A DNA stretch of 44,914 bases from Candidatus Edwardsbacteria bacterium (GCA_018821925.1 JAHJLF010000050.1:1-44914), one strand, 5' to 3'; shown: positions 34,426 to 43,938, counted from the first letter of the stretch. The notes: generated by a model from the letters alone, not told the origin. A program made the numbers and translations.

Positions 34426-35694
34426 ATGATGAGAATAAAAGCCAAACATATAATGGTCCTCCTCGGTTTTTTGATCATAGCTGTTCCATCTGCCAGGGCC
34501 ATGGGCAGCCGGCCGGAGATGATGACCGAGTATACCGAGGCCAGCCAGGGAACCCTGAGATTCTATCTGCAGAAGGTTCTGTTCAGGGACAGCCTGGGCC
34601 GGAGCAATATTGAATTCTCCTATTCGCTGGCCATGGACCAGCTGCAGTTCATAGCCGACGGAAAAAATTACCAAGCGGGATACACCATCGCCATCATCAT
34701 CTATGACCAGGACGGCCGGCAAACGGCCGGCGATAGCTGGGAGCGGACATTTAATATCCCAAATTATCACCATCTACAGAGAGGCGACAGTATTTTGGCC
34801 GACACCCTGGTCCTGCCGCTTCCCCCCGGCGTGTACCGGGCCAAGATAACCTGCCGGGATGAAAATTCGGACCGGGTGGGCCAATTCGACCAGCAGTTGA
34901 CGATCCCGGCCCTTTCCAGCGGAAATTATATCGGCGGGGTGAGGTTTGAACGCGATTACAACGGCAGTCTGATCCCCTGGCCCAACCGGATTTACGGCGA
35001 TGGTGCCGGGCCGATAATCTTCCGGGTGGATCTTTATCTCAAAGGTTCCGACAGCCTGGATTTGAAAGCCAGCCTCAGCGACCCCCGGACCCAGAAGACG
35101 GTATGGGAAAGGTCCCAGGGGATCCAGGAGCGGCCTGGCCGCGAGGCCAGGATGATCATCCCGGTCGACAGCTTTCCGGACGGCAATTACCGGCTGGGCC
35201 TGGTTCTTAACGACCAGAAAAAAAACCTGTTATGGCAGAGCCAATATAAAGTGGTGGTGCAAAACCCGGCATTGCTCACCAGGGGCGATTTCGAGGAAAA
35301 GATCGCCCAGGTGGAATACATTTCCAGGAGGAGCGAATTCGACAGTCTTAAAAAGGCCGGGCCCGAAGAACGGGACAGCCTGTGGAGGGTCTTTTGGAAG
35401 TCCCGCGACCCCACCCCAGACACCGATAAAAACGAATACCGCGATACGCATTATGAGAAAATTAACTACGCCAACAGTAGTTTCGGCTCCAGCATCAGGC
35501 CCGGCTGGAGGACCGACATGGGACGGATCTATATAAAATACGGACAGCCTGACGAGATAGAGAAGCATCCCTTTGAAATTGATTCCCCGCCCTATGAAGT
35601 CTGGTATTTTTATCAGGAGGGGCTGAAGATAATTTTCCTGGACCGGCACGGGTTCGGGGATTACCGGATAGTTTACGCTAACAAGGAGATTTAG
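34426..35694 (+). CDS. GWxTD domain-containing protein
   Basis: A 422-residue exported protein. The signal peptide is about 1-26. Residues 30-250 are beta-rich, and an immunoglobulin-like layout is plausible. The C-terminal GWxTD domain (about 315-420) carries its namesake motif in RPGWRTDMGRIYIKYGQPD. The DPTPDTDKNE stretch before it is typical too. GWxTD proteins are common in the FCB group and related candidate phyla and have no established function. The next gene, a paralogue, starts three bases after the stop. Confidence 0.88.
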   Translation: MMRIKAKHIMVLLGFLIIAVPSARAMGSRPEMMTEYTEASQGTLRFYLQKVLFRDSLGRSNIEFSYSLAMDQLQFIADGKNYQAGYTIAIIIYDQDGRQTAGDSWERTFNIPNYHHLQRGDSILADTLVLPLPPGVYRAKITCRDENSDRVGQFDQQLTIPALSSGNYIGGVRFERDYNGSLIPWPNRIYGDGAGPIIFRVDLYLKGSDSLDLKASLSDPRTQKTVWERSQGIQERPGREARMIIPVDSFPDGNYRLGLVLNDQKKNLLWQSQYKVVVQNPALLTRGDFEEKIAQVEYISRRSEFDSLKKAGPEERDSLWRVFWKSRDPTPDTDKNEYRDTHYEKINYANSSFGSSIRPGWRTDMGRIYIKYGQPDEIEKHPFEIDSPPYEVWYFYQEGLKIIFLDRHGFGDYRIVYANKEI

Positions 35695-35696
35695 AA

Positions 35697-37070
35697 ATGA
35701 GACAAATGAGACGGGCGAATATTCCCGCTTTGGCAGTTGGTATCCTGATTTTCATTTTCGGCCTGGCCGGGGCCTTCCCGCTAAAATCCAAGGGGGCGCT
35801 GGAATTCTGGGTGGACGGGGCGTCCTTCGCCAGCGACAGCGGCCAGGCCTGGCAGGAAATCTACTGGAGCTTAAGGGCCAGCGATTTTACGGCCATGGAC
35901 ACCCTGGGGCGTAAAATGGCGCGGTTCCGGACCGAGATAATGCTTAAAGATCAGAAAGGCACCCTGGTACTGAACGAAGGCTGGAATTCATTATCCCCCA
36001 TGCCCACCGAGCAGATGATGAAGCAAAAGGACATGGTGATGCTGGACCAGATCGAAGCCCGGAGATTAAAGCCCGGCAGTTATCATCTTATAATGACAAT
36101 CAGCGACCTGGCCGGTAAAAAACAAGGCACCATTGACACGACCTTCGATGTGCCAGATTTCAGCATGCTGAGCATCAGCCAAATCGAGCTATCTTCCGGT
36201 ATTTCGGTGGATTCGGCCAAAAGCCGGTTCAGAAAGGGAAGCCTGACGGTTAAACCGTGGCCCGGTAGGGCCTTTGACGATGGATTGTATTATTATTACG
36301 AGATCTATAACCTGGCGGCAGCTGCCGACACACTGAATAAAAGGTATCTTAGGGTTTTATATTTTTCGGAAAAGGACCCTGCCCAGAAGATTATCAGCAA
36401 TAAGGAGATTTCATCGAGCAGCGGACAGCTCTCTGACTATGGAGGGATGAGGACCGACGACCTGCCGGAGGGCAGGTATCGCTTACGGGCTCAACTGATT
36501 GAGGGCTCAAGTGTCCTGGCCAGCAGCTACGCCAATTTTGAGATCACCCACCCCGGAATGGTTATGCTGGCGGAGAAGGAGAAGATTGCCGCGGAGATAG
36601 GACAGATGATGCTGGACGGCGGGGACTATTACTCAAGGATAGAATATATCGGGACCAAGCAGCAGATCGATCTGTTGAATAAGTTTGACGAGAACGGCAA
36701 AAAAGAATTGTTGAGAAGGTTCTGGAAACAAAGGGATCCTGTTCCGGAAACAAAAGAAAATGAGGCGCTGATTGCCCATGCCCAGCGCTGTAGATATGCC
36801 GATCAGAACTTTACCGAGAACTTTGCCGGTGGTCTTAAAGGCAGCCAGTCCGAAAGAGGACGGATCTACATAAAATACGGCCCATGGGACGACCGGGAGA
36901 TCACCACTAATGCGCTCCAAACCAGACCGACGGATATTTGGACATATGATAATGGAAGGCAGTTCATCTTCTTTGATAAGGCGGGAATAGGGAAGTTCGA
37001 CCTGATTTATTCCAAAACCTCCGAGGAAAAGACAGACCCTGGGTACCGGCAATATATCAGTGGCTATTAA
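35697..37070 (+). CDS. Degenerate GWxTD-type protein, paralogue of the preceding gene
   Basis: A 457-residue exported protein, with a signal peptide about 1-29 (LIFIFGLAGAFP). It shares the neighbour's plan: a beta-rich N-terminal half, LLRRFWKQRDPVPETKENE, then RGRIYIKYGPWDDRE and a terminal FIFFDKAGIGKFDLIY. At the place of GWxTD it reads GGLKGSQSERGRI, so the tryptophan and TD are lost. AAGGAG lies ahead of the ATG. A strong terminator follows. Confidence 0.82.
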   Translation: MRQMRRANIPALAVGILIFIFGLAGAFPLKSKGALEFWVDGASFASDSGQAWQEIYWSLRASDFTAMDTLGRKMARFRTEIMLKDQKGTLVLNEGWNSLSPMPTEQMMKQKDMVMLDQIEARRLKPGSYHLIMTISDLAGKKQGTIDTTFDVPDFSMLSISQIELSSGISVDSAKSRFRKGSLTVKPWPGRAFDDGLYYYYEIYNLAAAADTLNKRYLRVLYFSEKDPAQKIISNKEISSSSGQLSDYGGMRTDDLPEGRYRLRAQLIEGSSVLASSYANFEITHPGMVMLAEKEKIAAEIGQMMLDGGDYYSRIEYIGTKQQIDLLNKFDENGKKELLRRFWKQRDPVPETKENEALIAHAQRCRYADQNFTENFAGGLKGSQSERGRIYIKYGPWDDREITTNALQTRPTDIWTYDNGRQFIFFDKAGIGKFDLIYSKTSEEKTDPGYRQYISGY

Positions 37071-37082
37071 TTTGTCTTTCCA

Positions 37083-37113
37083 AAAAGAGCCTCCCGAAGA
37101 GAGGCTCTTTTTT
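37083..37113 (+). terminator. Rho-independent terminator
   Basis: AAAAGAGCCTC and GAGGCTCTTTT form an 11-bp stem around a seven-base loop, followed by T residues. It ends the ATPase/GWxTD transcription unit ahead of the hut promoter. Confidence 0.9.
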
Positions 37114-37115
37114 AT

Positions 37116-37144
37116 TTGACTTCTCTTTGACTTTGGGCTAAAAT
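37116..37144 (+). promoter_or_regulatory. Sigma-70-like promoter for the hut region
   Basis: TTGACT (37116-37121) and TAAAAT (37139-37144) are spaced by exactly 17 bases, 32 bases before the hutH start at 37177 and just after the terminator. Confidence 0.7.
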
Positions 37145-37176
37145 AAACAATTAACTCATATTATTTGAAATGGCTT

Positions 37177-38709
37177 ATGAAATTTAAATTCGTCATCACC
37201 GGCAGCAATCTGAGCCTGGAATTGGTGGAGAAAATTGCCCATAATCCATCAATTATCACCATTGCTTCCCAAGCCTTAAGTCGCATCAAGTCCGGACGGG
37301 CGGTGGTGGAGAAGATCGTAAAACAGAACCGGACGGTATACGGCATCACCACCGGGTTCGGCAGGTTCGCCGAGGTCAGGATATCCCTGAATGAGATCGA
37401 CCAACTGCAGGAGAATTTGATAAAAAGCCACGCCACCGGCGTGGGCCAGGTGTTCCAGCCGCACCAGGTGCGGGCCATCATGCTGCTGCAGACTAACCAG
37501 CTGGCCAAGGGGGCTTCCGGCGTTCGGCCGATCGTGGTCCAGCAACTATTGGGGCTTATAAACAACGATATAATTCCTCTGGTTCCCCGGCAGGGCTCGG
37601 TGGGGGCCTCCGGCGACCTTTCGCCCCTGGCCCATATCGGCTTGGTGATGATCGGCCGGGGGCAGGCTTTTTATAAGGGTAAGATCGTCAGCGGGGCCGC
37701 AGCTCTGAAAAAAGCCGGGATGAAACCATTGATCCTTAAAGCCAAGGAAGGGCTGGCCATCACCAATGGCACCGAGGTGATGACGGCCATCGGAATATTG
37801 AATCTGCTGGAGGCCGAGCGTTTGTGCAAGATGTCCGACATAGCCGGGGCCATGTCCTTAGAAGCTTTAAGGGGAACCAATGTGGCCTTTGACGCGGAGA
37901 TCCAAAAATTGAGGCCGCACCGGGGACAGGGAGGCTCGGCGGACAATCTTCGGCGGCTGATGACGGGCAGCCAGATCCGCCGGTCCCACAAGGAGTGCCT
38001 GAAGGTGCAGGACGCCTATTCTCTCCGCTGCATGCCGCAGGTCCACGGAGCCACCAAGGGAGCCTTGCAGCATATCCGGCAGGTTTTGGAAACGGAGCTT
38101 AATTCCGTAACCGATAATCCGCTGGTGATCGTGAACAAAGGCCAGGTGCTTTCGGGCGGGAATTTCCACGGCCAGCCGGTGGCCTTGGCCATGGACTATC
38201 TGGGCATCGCGACGGCCGAACTGGCCGATATCTCCGAGCGCCGCATCTCCCGGCTGCTGGATGTCTCCCTCTCGGGGCTACCAGGTTTCCTAACCCAGCA
38301 CGGAGGCCTCAATTCGGGCTTGATGATAGTGCAGAATACAGCGGCATCCCTGGTCTCCGAGAACAAGGTGCTGGCCCATCCCTCTTCGGTGGATTCCATC
38401 CCCACCTCGGCCAATCAGGAGGACCATGTCTCCATGGGCACCATCGGGGCTCGCAAGGCCGGACAGATTTGCGACAATGTTCGTTATGTGCTGGCCTGCG
38501 AACTATTATGCGCCTCTCAGGGATTGGAGTTTCATAAACCGTTAAAACCAGGCAAAGGGGTGAATGCGGCCTACCAGGCCATCCGGGCCAGGGTAAAATC
38601 ATTTAAATATGATCGGGAATTTTATCGGGATATCGAGGAAATCAACGATTTGATCGGGGCCAACACCATACTACACGCCGTGGAAAGCAATATAGGAAAA
38701 TTAAAATAA
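37177..38709 (+). CDS. hutH: Histidine ammonia-lyase
   Basis: Deaminates L-histidine to urocanate, the first step of histidine degradation. The MIO-forming tripeptide Ala-Ser-Gly lies at residues 144-146 (GSVGASGDLSPL). Catalytic Y55 (VYGITTGFG), H85 in SHATGVG, and QDAYSLRCMPQ with the substrate arginine all fit HAL. NQEDHVSMG near residue 410 carries the HAL glutamate. I chose ATG 37177 because the frame's earlier TTG is poorer and the family start lies near it. At 510 residues it is full length. It is followed in tandem by a second MIO enzyme. Confidence 0.93.
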   Translation: MKFKFVITGSNLSLELVEKIAHNPSIITIASQALSRIKSGRAVVEKIVKQNRTVYGITTGFGRFAEVRISLNEIDQLQENLIKSHATGVGQVFQPHQVRAIMLLQTNQLAKGASGVRPIVVQQLLGLINNDIIPLVPRQGSVGASGDLSPLAHIGLVMIGRGQAFYKGKIVSGAAALKKAGMKPLILKAKEGLAITNGTEVMTAIGILNLLEAERLCKMSDIAGAMSLEALRGTNVAFDAEIQKLRPHRGQGGSADNLRRLMTGSQIRRSHKECLKVQDAYSLRCMPQVHGATKGALQHIRQVLETELNSVTDNPLVIVNKGQVLSGGNFHGQPVALAMDYLGIATAELADISERRISRLLDVSLSGLPGFLTQHGGLNSGLMIVQNTAASLVSENKVLAHPSSVDSIPTSANQEDHVSMGTIGARKAGQICDNVRYVLACELLCASQGLEFHKPLKPGKGVNAAYQAIRARVKSFKYDREFYRDIEEINDLIGANTILHAVESNIGKLK

Positions 38710-38755
38710 CAAATAAACTATTACGAAATCAATTTACAATTTAAAGGAGCTTGTT

Positions 38756-40279
38756 ATGCCGGTAATACTTAGCGGAGCGGGATTGACCGTTGAAAAATTG
38801 GTGCAGATCGCCCGCCACAATGAAAAAGTCGAGTTGGCCCCGGAAGCCCTGGAGCGCATCAAACAATGCCGGGCAATGCTGGAGGACAAGATCAAGGCCC
38901 GGGAGATCATGTACGGCGTCAACACCGGCATCGGGGAGTTCTCGGAGACGGTGCTTACCGACGACCAGGTGAAGGATTTCCAGAAATACCTGATATACAA
39001 CCATGCCGCCGGCATCGGCGAACCGGTCCCCATCGAGCAGGTGCGGGCCGCCATGGCCGGGCGGATCAACGTCCATGCCCACGGCAACAGCGGCTGCCGG
39101 CCGGAGATAACCCAGACCTATATCGATATGCTGAACAAAGGGGTCACCCCGGTGGTCTGCCAAAAGGGATCGGTGGGAGCCTGCGGCGACCTGGCCCCCA
39201 TGTCGCAGATAGCGCTTCTGTTGATGGGCGAGGGCGAGGCTTTTTATAAAGGCGAGCGCCTGCCGGGCAAGAAGGCCATGGACAAGGCCGGCATCCCCGT
39301 TCCCGGTTTGCAGGCCCGCGACGGTCTGGCTGCCATCAACGGCTCCAACCTGCTTACGGCCATGAGCGCCCTGACCCTGTACGATTTTAACCGCTGGCTC
39401 AAGCAGGCCGAGATCGCCTGCGCCATGAGCTTAGAATCGCTGATGGCCAACCTGAAGCCCTACGACATCCGGCTCCACCAGGTGCGCGGCTTCAAGGGCG
39501 CCCAGCGAAGCTCCAAGGCCATCCTGGCCTGCATCCAGGGCAGCGACCTTCAGACCGGTAAGATCAAGACCAAGGTGCAGGACGCCTACTCCATGCGAAG
39601 CACGCCCCAGGTCATCGGCGCCGCCCATGATGCCATCGCCTATGCCAAATCCCAGGTGGAGATCGAGCTGAACGGGGTGGGCGACAACCCCATCTTCCTG
39701 CCGGAGTTCAAACTGACCCTGACCGGGGCCAATTTTCAGGGCTCGCCGGTCTGCCTGCCCATGGACATGGCCGGTGCCGCCATCACCATGGTTTGCGTTC
39801 TCAGCGAGCGCCGCCTGAACCGCCTTACCAACCCGGCCTTAAGCGTGGGCCTGCCATCATTCCTCACCAAGGGAGCGGGCATGTTCAGCGGGATGATGCT
39901 CAGCCAGTACACCGCCGACATGCTGATCGTGGAGCAGCGCATCCTGTGCATGCCGGCCAGCATCCAGTCCATTCCGGCGGCCGCCGACCAGGAGGACTTC
40001 GTATCCATGGGCATGAATACCGCCCTCAAGAACAACCAGATACTGGACAACGCCTACGGCATATTGGGCATCGAGATGATGGCGGCCGCCCAGGCCCTGG
40101 ATTTCAGGGATTTCAGCTTCGGCCAGGGCGTAAACAAGGCCCGGGAGGTAATCCGCAAACATGTGCTGCATCTGGAGGAGGACCGGCCCCTGTATTCCGA
40201 TCATAATATCATGAAGGATCTGGTGAAATCGGCCGAGGTGCTGGAGGAAGTTGAGAAAGCCATCGGAAGTTTGGAATAA
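38756..40279 (+). CDS. Second MIO-type aromatic amino acid ammonia-lyase (HAL-like, ACG triad)
   Basis: A 507-residue paralogue of HutH with family landmarks: Y53 (MYGVNTGIG), H83 (YNHAAGIG), VQDAYSMRSTPQV and ADQEDFVSMG. The MIO tripeptide at 142-144 is Ala-Cys-Gly (GSVGACGDLAPM), not Ala-Ser-Gly. Engineered Ser-to-Cys bacterial HAL is known to keep the prosthetic group, so it can still be active. The substrate pocket retains the HAL-type histidine at position 83, and RSTPQ replaces RCMPQ, so specificity is uncertain. It may be a second HAL or a lyase or aminomutase for another amino acid. AAAGGAG precedes the start. Confidence 0.88.
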   Translation: MPVILSGAGLTVEKLVQIARHNEKVELAPEALERIKQCRAMLEDKIKAREIMYGVNTGIGEFSETVLTDDQVKDFQKYLIYNHAAGIGEPVPIEQVRAAMAGRINVHAHGNSGCRPEITQTYIDMLNKGVTPVVCQKGSVGACGDLAPMSQIALLLMGEGEAFYKGERLPGKKAMDKAGIPVPGLQARDGLAAINGSNLLTAMSALTLYDFNRWLKQAEIACAMSLESLMANLKPYDIRLHQVRGFKGAQRSSKAILACIQGSDLQTGKIKTKVQDAYSMRSTPQVIGAAHDAIAYAKSQVEIELNGVGDNPIFLPEFKLTLTGANFQGSPVCLPMDMAGAAITMVCVLSERRLNRLTNPALSVGLPSFLTKGAGMFSGMMLSQYTADMLIVEQRILCMPASIQSIPAAADQEDFVSMGMNTALKNNQILDNAYGILGIEMMAAAQALDFRDFSFGQGVNKAREVIRKHVLHLEEDRPLYSDHNIMKDLVKSAEVLEEVEKAIGSLE

Positions 40280-40292
40280 CCCCACCCTATAA

Positions 40293-40316
40293 TTCCCTCC
40301 CCTCGAGGGGAGGGAA
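40293..40316. repeat. CCCTCC-type palindrome
   Basis: A perfect 24-base palindrome (TTCCCTCCCCTC and its complement) lies 13 bases after the second lyase gene. It has no T-run, so it is a repeat or mRNA-end stabiliser, not a classical terminator. Confidence 0.6.
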
Positions 40317-40367
40317 AGGGAAAGGCCATAAAATTATAACAACCAACGTGACAGCGATTATCAAAAT

Positions 40368-41642
40368 ATGATTTTAATAATCGGCATCCTGCTTTTCGGA
40401 TTTATTGTTTCCAGCCTGCTGTCGGGGCTTAATCTGTCGTACCTCCGAGCCAGCATTAAAAAAGGATTGCCCCCGGAGGTCTCGGACCTTTTTGACGAGC
40501 AGAAGATAGCCCAGATCGCCCGCTATACTGCGGACAAGACCAAACTGGGGTATTGGAGCGAGTTTATTTCAACCGCTGTGGTGGTGATCCTCTTTGCGGC
40601 CGGCATCGTGCCACAGATCACGCTGTGGGCCGATGCGCTGAAGGTCGCGCCGCTGCTGCAGGGGCTGGCGGTGATACTCGTTTTATTGCTTATAGGCTAC
40701 TTGTCCGGCATACCGGCCTCGCTGTATTCCGATTTCAAGCTGGAGAAAAAATACGGCTTCTCCACCATCACCCCCAAGACCTGGATAGGCGACCAGATAA
40801 AGAGCCTGCTGGTCTCCGCTCTTTTGATGGGCCTGCTGTTCTCCGGTTTCTATCTTTTCATCAACTGGCTGGAGAGCTGGTGGTGGCTGGCAGCCTGGGG
40901 CCTGGTGGTAATCTTTTCCCTGCTGATGATATTCATCGCCCCGGTGTTGCTGATGCCGCTGTTCAACAAGTTCGTGCCGCTGGAAGATGAAGAACTGAAG
41001 AATAAGATACTGGAAATGGCCAGGAAAGCCGATTTCCCCCTGGCCGGGGTTTTCCAGATGGATGCTTCCAAGCGCAGTACCCACGACAACGCCTTTTTCA
41101 CTGGGATGGGCAAGACCCGCCGCATCGTGTTCTACGACACCATGGTAAAAAACTACAGCCACCAGGAATTGCTGTCAGTAATGGGCCACGAGATCGGTCA
41201 TTGGAAAGAGAAACACGTCTTCAAGCTGATATTCACGGTATCGGTTTTCTCCGGGATATTGCTGTTCCTGGCCTCTCGCATACTGGCCCACCCCTGGATA
41301 TACAATGCCATCGGCCTGGGCGATCTTTTCGGGCGGGCAGGTTTCAGCGGGGCCATAGTCGGCGTGGCCTTGTACGTGGCGGCCATATTGTTCGAACCGC
41401 TGAATCTGCTTCTGTCGCCGTTCATGAACTGGCTGTCCCGAAGATATGAATACCAGTCCGATGCCCACTCGCTGAAGCTCAATCCCTCGGCCGCTGACAT
41501 GAAAGGGGCGCTGATAAAACTGAGCCAGAAGAACCTAAGCAACCTGTTCCCGCACCCGCTGTATGTGATATTTCATTATTCCCATCCGCCTCTGCTGGCC
41601 CGGTTGAAGGCGATAGATGACCAAGTCCGGCGTAACGTATAA
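40368..41642 (+). CDS. M48-family membrane zinc metalloprotease (CAAX prenyl protease 1/Ste24-like)
   Basis: A 424-residue inner-membrane protease. The N-terminal half has several membrane helices with the M48 N-terminal domain pattern (YTADKTKLGYWSEF, SGIPASLYSDFKLEKKYGF). Zinc is bound by HEIGH at 274-278 and E361 (EYQSDAHS). Family members degrade misfolded or prenylated membrane proteins. It has no visible ribosome site. It lies between the lyase genes and the transposase insertion; a role in histidine degradation is unlikely. Confidence 0.92.
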   Translation: MILIIGILLFGFIVSSLLSGLNLSYLRASIKKGLPPEVSDLFDEQKIAQIARYTADKTKLGYWSEFISTAVVVILFAAGIVPQITLWADALKVAPLLQGLAVILVLLLIGYLSGIPASLYSDFKLEKKYGFSTITPKTWIGDQIKSLLVSALLMGLLFSGFYLFINWLESWWWLAAWGLVVIFSLLMIFIAPVLLMPLFNKFVPLEDEELKNKILEMARKADFPLAGVFQMDASKRSTHDNAFFTGMGKTRRIVFYDTMVKNYSHQELLSVMGHEIGHWKEKHVFKLIFTVSVFSGILLFLASRILAHPWIYNAIGLGDLFGRAGFSGAIVGVALYVAAILFEPLNLLLSPFMNWLSRRYEYQSDAHSLKLNPSAADMKGALIKLSQKNLSNLFPHPLYVIFHYSHPPLLARLKAIDDQVRRNV

Positions 41643-41647
41643 CACGT

Positions 41648-41670
41648 AGGCACAAATTCTATTTGTGCCT
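41648..41670. repeat. REP-like palindrome, left copy
   Basis: A 23-base imperfect palindrome starting AGGCACAAATTC and ending TTTGTGCCT, preceded by GT. Its exact reverse complement occurs at 42233-42255 on the other side of the transposase gene. Confidence 0.85.
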
Positions 41671-41707
41671 AAATAATCAACGATGGGTGTTTTGTGAAGA
41701 CGGAAGA

Positions 41708-42220
41708 ATGTTGATGCATCACGTAGAATTAAAAAGGTTTTATTTGCCGGGAGCAATTTATTTTATCACCAGCGTAACGGAAGGCCGCATCCCATTATTT
41801 GTAAATGAGAAAAATCTCATAATATTGGCAAATATCATTGTTACAGAAAAAGAAAGATTGGGCTTTCTTGTTTCTGGTTATGCATTGTTGCCCGATCATA
41901 TTCATCTAATTATAAAACCCGGCGAAAGTGCCAATATCTCAAGAATAATGGCAACGATTAAAGCTCTTTGTGCAAAAGCTATCAATGCTCGGTTGAACAC
42001 GACAGGCAAGGTTTGGCAACACCAGTTCATGGACCATATAATCCGTACATCTAAAGATTACCAACGGCATATTGAATATATTCATCGCAATCCCTTAAAA
42101 CACGGCTTGGTCAATGACATCAAAGAGTACAGATGGTCAAGCTGGCATCAATATCAGGGAACACCGCCGGAAGATATTAAGGTTGATGTATTGGATATTA
42201 AACCCGGTCGGATGTTTTGA
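41708..42220 (+). CDS. REP-associated tyrosine transposase (Y1/TnpA_REP family)
   Basis: A single-strand DNA transposase or nuclease of about 170 residues. The HUH-type metal motif HIH is at 64-66 (PDHIHLIIKP). The catalytic tyrosine is Y124 in HIEYIHRNPLKHGLV, a hallmark of the RAYT family. It opens HHVELKRFYLPGAIYFITS. ATG 41708 follows CGGAAG; ATG 41714 is an alternative. The gene is AT-rich and sits between two mirror-image REP-like palindromes, as known RAYT genes do. It is not part of the histidine pathway. Confidence 0.93.
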   Translation: MLMHHVELKRFYLPGAIYFITSVTEGRIPLFVNEKNLIILANIIVTEKERLGFLVSGYALLPDHIHLIIKPGESANISRIMATIKALCAKAINARLNTTGKVWQHQFMDHIIRTSKDYQRHIEYIHRNPLKHGLVNDIKEYRWSSWHQYQGTPPEDIKVDVLDIKPGRMF

Positions 42221-42232
42221 TTCATTTAGTTA

Positions 42233-42255
42233 AGGCACAAATAGAATTTGTGCCT
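42233..42255. repeat. REP-like palindrome, right copy
   Basis: A 23-base unit (AGGCACAAATAG ... TTTGTGCCT) that is the exact reverse complement of the 41648-41670 copy. The shared identity includes two further bases (TA..GT) outside. Confidence 0.85.
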
Positions 42256-42291
42256 ACAGGGTAAACATACATAAACGAGGTTTATAAATTT

Positions 42292-43938
42292 ATGTCTAAA
42301 ATTATCCATTCCCCCCACGGCACCAAGATCTCCTGCCAGAGCTGGCAGCAGGAAGCCGCCATGCGGATGCTGATGAACAACCTGGACCCGGCGGTGGCCG
42401 AAAGGCCCGATGACCTGATAGTCTACGGTGGCAGCGGGAAGGCGGCCCGTAACTGGGACTGCTACCATGCCATCATCAAGTCGCTTAAAAAATTAAAATG
42501 CGACGAGACCCTTTTGGTGCAGTCCGGCAAGCCGGTGGGCGTTCTGCAGACCCACCCCAACTGCCCCCGGGTGCTGATCGCCAATTCCAACCTGGTGCCC
42601 CATTGGGCCAACTGGGATTATTTCCGCAAGCTGGAGGCCTTAGGCCTGATCATGTACGGCCAGATGACCGCCGGCAGCTGGATCTACATCGGCACCCAGG
42701 GAATCTTACAGGGGACCTACGAGACCTTCGGAGCATTGGCCCAGAAGCATTTCGGGGGCACGTTAAAAGGCAAGTGGGTGCTGACTGGCGGCATGGGCGG
42801 GATGTCCGGGGCTCAGCCCTTGTCGGTCACCATGAACGAGGGCGTCATCCTGGACGTGGAGGTGGACCCGGCCCGCATTCAAAAGCGTTTGGATACCGGC
42901 TACTGCGATATGATGGTGGACGACCTGGACAAGGCCTTAAAGCTGGTCTTTGAGTATGTCAAGAAAGGGGAACCCCTTTCCATCGGATTGGTGGGCAACT
43001 GCGCCGAGGTGCTTCCCGAATTAGTGCTGCGGGGCGTGATCCCCGATGTGGTCACCGACCAGACCTCGGCCCACGACGAGCTGAACGGCTACGTACCGCA
43101 TCGCATGACCCTGGCCCAGGCCAACGAATTACGCCAGAACGATCCCGAAGCGTATAAACAGAAATCCTGCGAATCAATGGCCATACACATGCAGGCCATG
43201 CTGGACATGCAGAAACAGGGCGCCATTGCCTTCGACTACGGCAACAATATTCGGGGGCAGGCGGTAAAGCACGGGATCAAGAACGCCTTCGACGTGCCGG
43301 GCTTCGTGCCGGAATACATCCGCGACCTGTTCTGCGAGGGTAAGGGCCCGTTCCGCTGGGCAGCGCTGTCCGGCGATCCCAAAGATATAGCTGTGACCGA
43401 CGAGGCAGTGTTAAAATTGTTTCCCAAGAATCAGCACCTGGCCCGCTGGATAAAGATGGCCCAGAAGAAGGTCCATTTTCAGGGCCTGCCGGCCCGCATC
43501 TGCTGGCTGGGCTACGGCGAGCGCGACAAGGCCGGTTTGCTGTTCAACGACCTGGTGAAGAAGGGAAAGATAAAAGCTCCCATCGTCATCGGCCGGGATC
43601 ATCTGGACTGCGGCTCGGTGGCCTCACCCAACCGCGAGACCGAAGCCATGAAGGACGGCTCTGACGCCATCGCCGACTGGCCATTGCTGAATGCCATGGT
43701 CAACGTGGCTTCGGGTGCCTCCTGGGTCTCCATTCATCACGGCGGCGGAGTGGGGATAGGTTATTCCATCCACGCCGGGCAGGTGACGGTGGCCGACGGG
43801 ACCAAGGAGATGGCCAAGAGGATCGAGCGGGTGTTGACCAACGACCCGGGGATGGGCATCCTGCGGCATGTGGACGCGGGGTATGATATTGCCAAGCAGG
43901 TGGCGAAGAAGAAGAAGGTCAAGATCCCGATGATGTAG
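42292..43938 (+). CDS. hutU: Urocanate hydratase
   Basis: Converts urocanate to imidazolone propionate using tightly bound NAD as an electrophile, the second step of histidine degradation. The 548-residue protein is full length. Hallmarks are [28 protein letters not shown], the [15 protein letters not shown]-site segment, [12 protein letters not shown] and the C404-containing ARICWLGYG (matching the catalytic cysteine of Pseudomonas urocanase). It ends [10 protein letters not shown]. Its last 24 codons are repeated at 44461-44532, beyond a DUF559 element. hutI and hutG are not in the window. Confidence 0.96.
   Translation: MSKIIHSPHGTKISCQSWQQEAAMRMLMNNLDPAVAERPDDLIVYGGSGKAARNWDCYHAIIKSLKKLKCDETLLVQSGKPVGVLQTHPNCPRVLIANSNLVPHWANWDYFRKLEALGLIMYGQMTAGSWIYIGTQGILQGTYETFGALAQKHFGGTLKGKWVLTGGMGGMSGAQPLSVTMNEGVILDVEVDPARIQKRLDTGYCDMMVDDLDKALKLVFEYVKKGEPLSIGLVGNCAEVLPELVLRGVIPDVVTDQTSAHDELNGYVPHRMTLAQANELRQNDPEAYKQKSCESMAIHMQAMLDMQKQGAIAFDYGNNIRGQAVKHGIKNAFDVPGFVPEYIRDLFCEGKGPFRWAALSGDPKDIAVTDEAVLKLFPKNQHLARWIKMAQKKVHFQGLPARICWLGYGERDKAGLLFNDLVKKGKIKAPIVIGRDHLDCGSVASPNRETEAMKDGSDAIADWPLLNAMVNVASGASWVSIHHGGGVGIGYSIHAGQVTVADGTKEMAKRIERVLTNDPGMGILRHVDAGYDIAKQVAKKKKVKIPMM
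43867..43938 (+). repeat. hutU 3'-end repeat, proximal copy (in the gene)
   Basis: The last 24 codons of hutU ([10 protein letters not shown] ... PMM-stop). They match 44461-44532 at 66 of 72 bases. The six differences are all synonymous third-position changes. Confidence 0.9.

Noticed and set aside
38756-40279. Second lyase as an inactive pseudo-enzyme because of Ala-Cys-Gly
   Set aside because: All other catalytic landmarks are intact, the frame is full length and cysteine can replace serine in MIO formation in known mutants.
41648-42255. CRISPR-like repeats around the transposase gene
   Set aside because: There are only two copies, in opposite orientation, with a gene between them and no regular spacers. 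No CRISPR array or cas gene is visible in the window.
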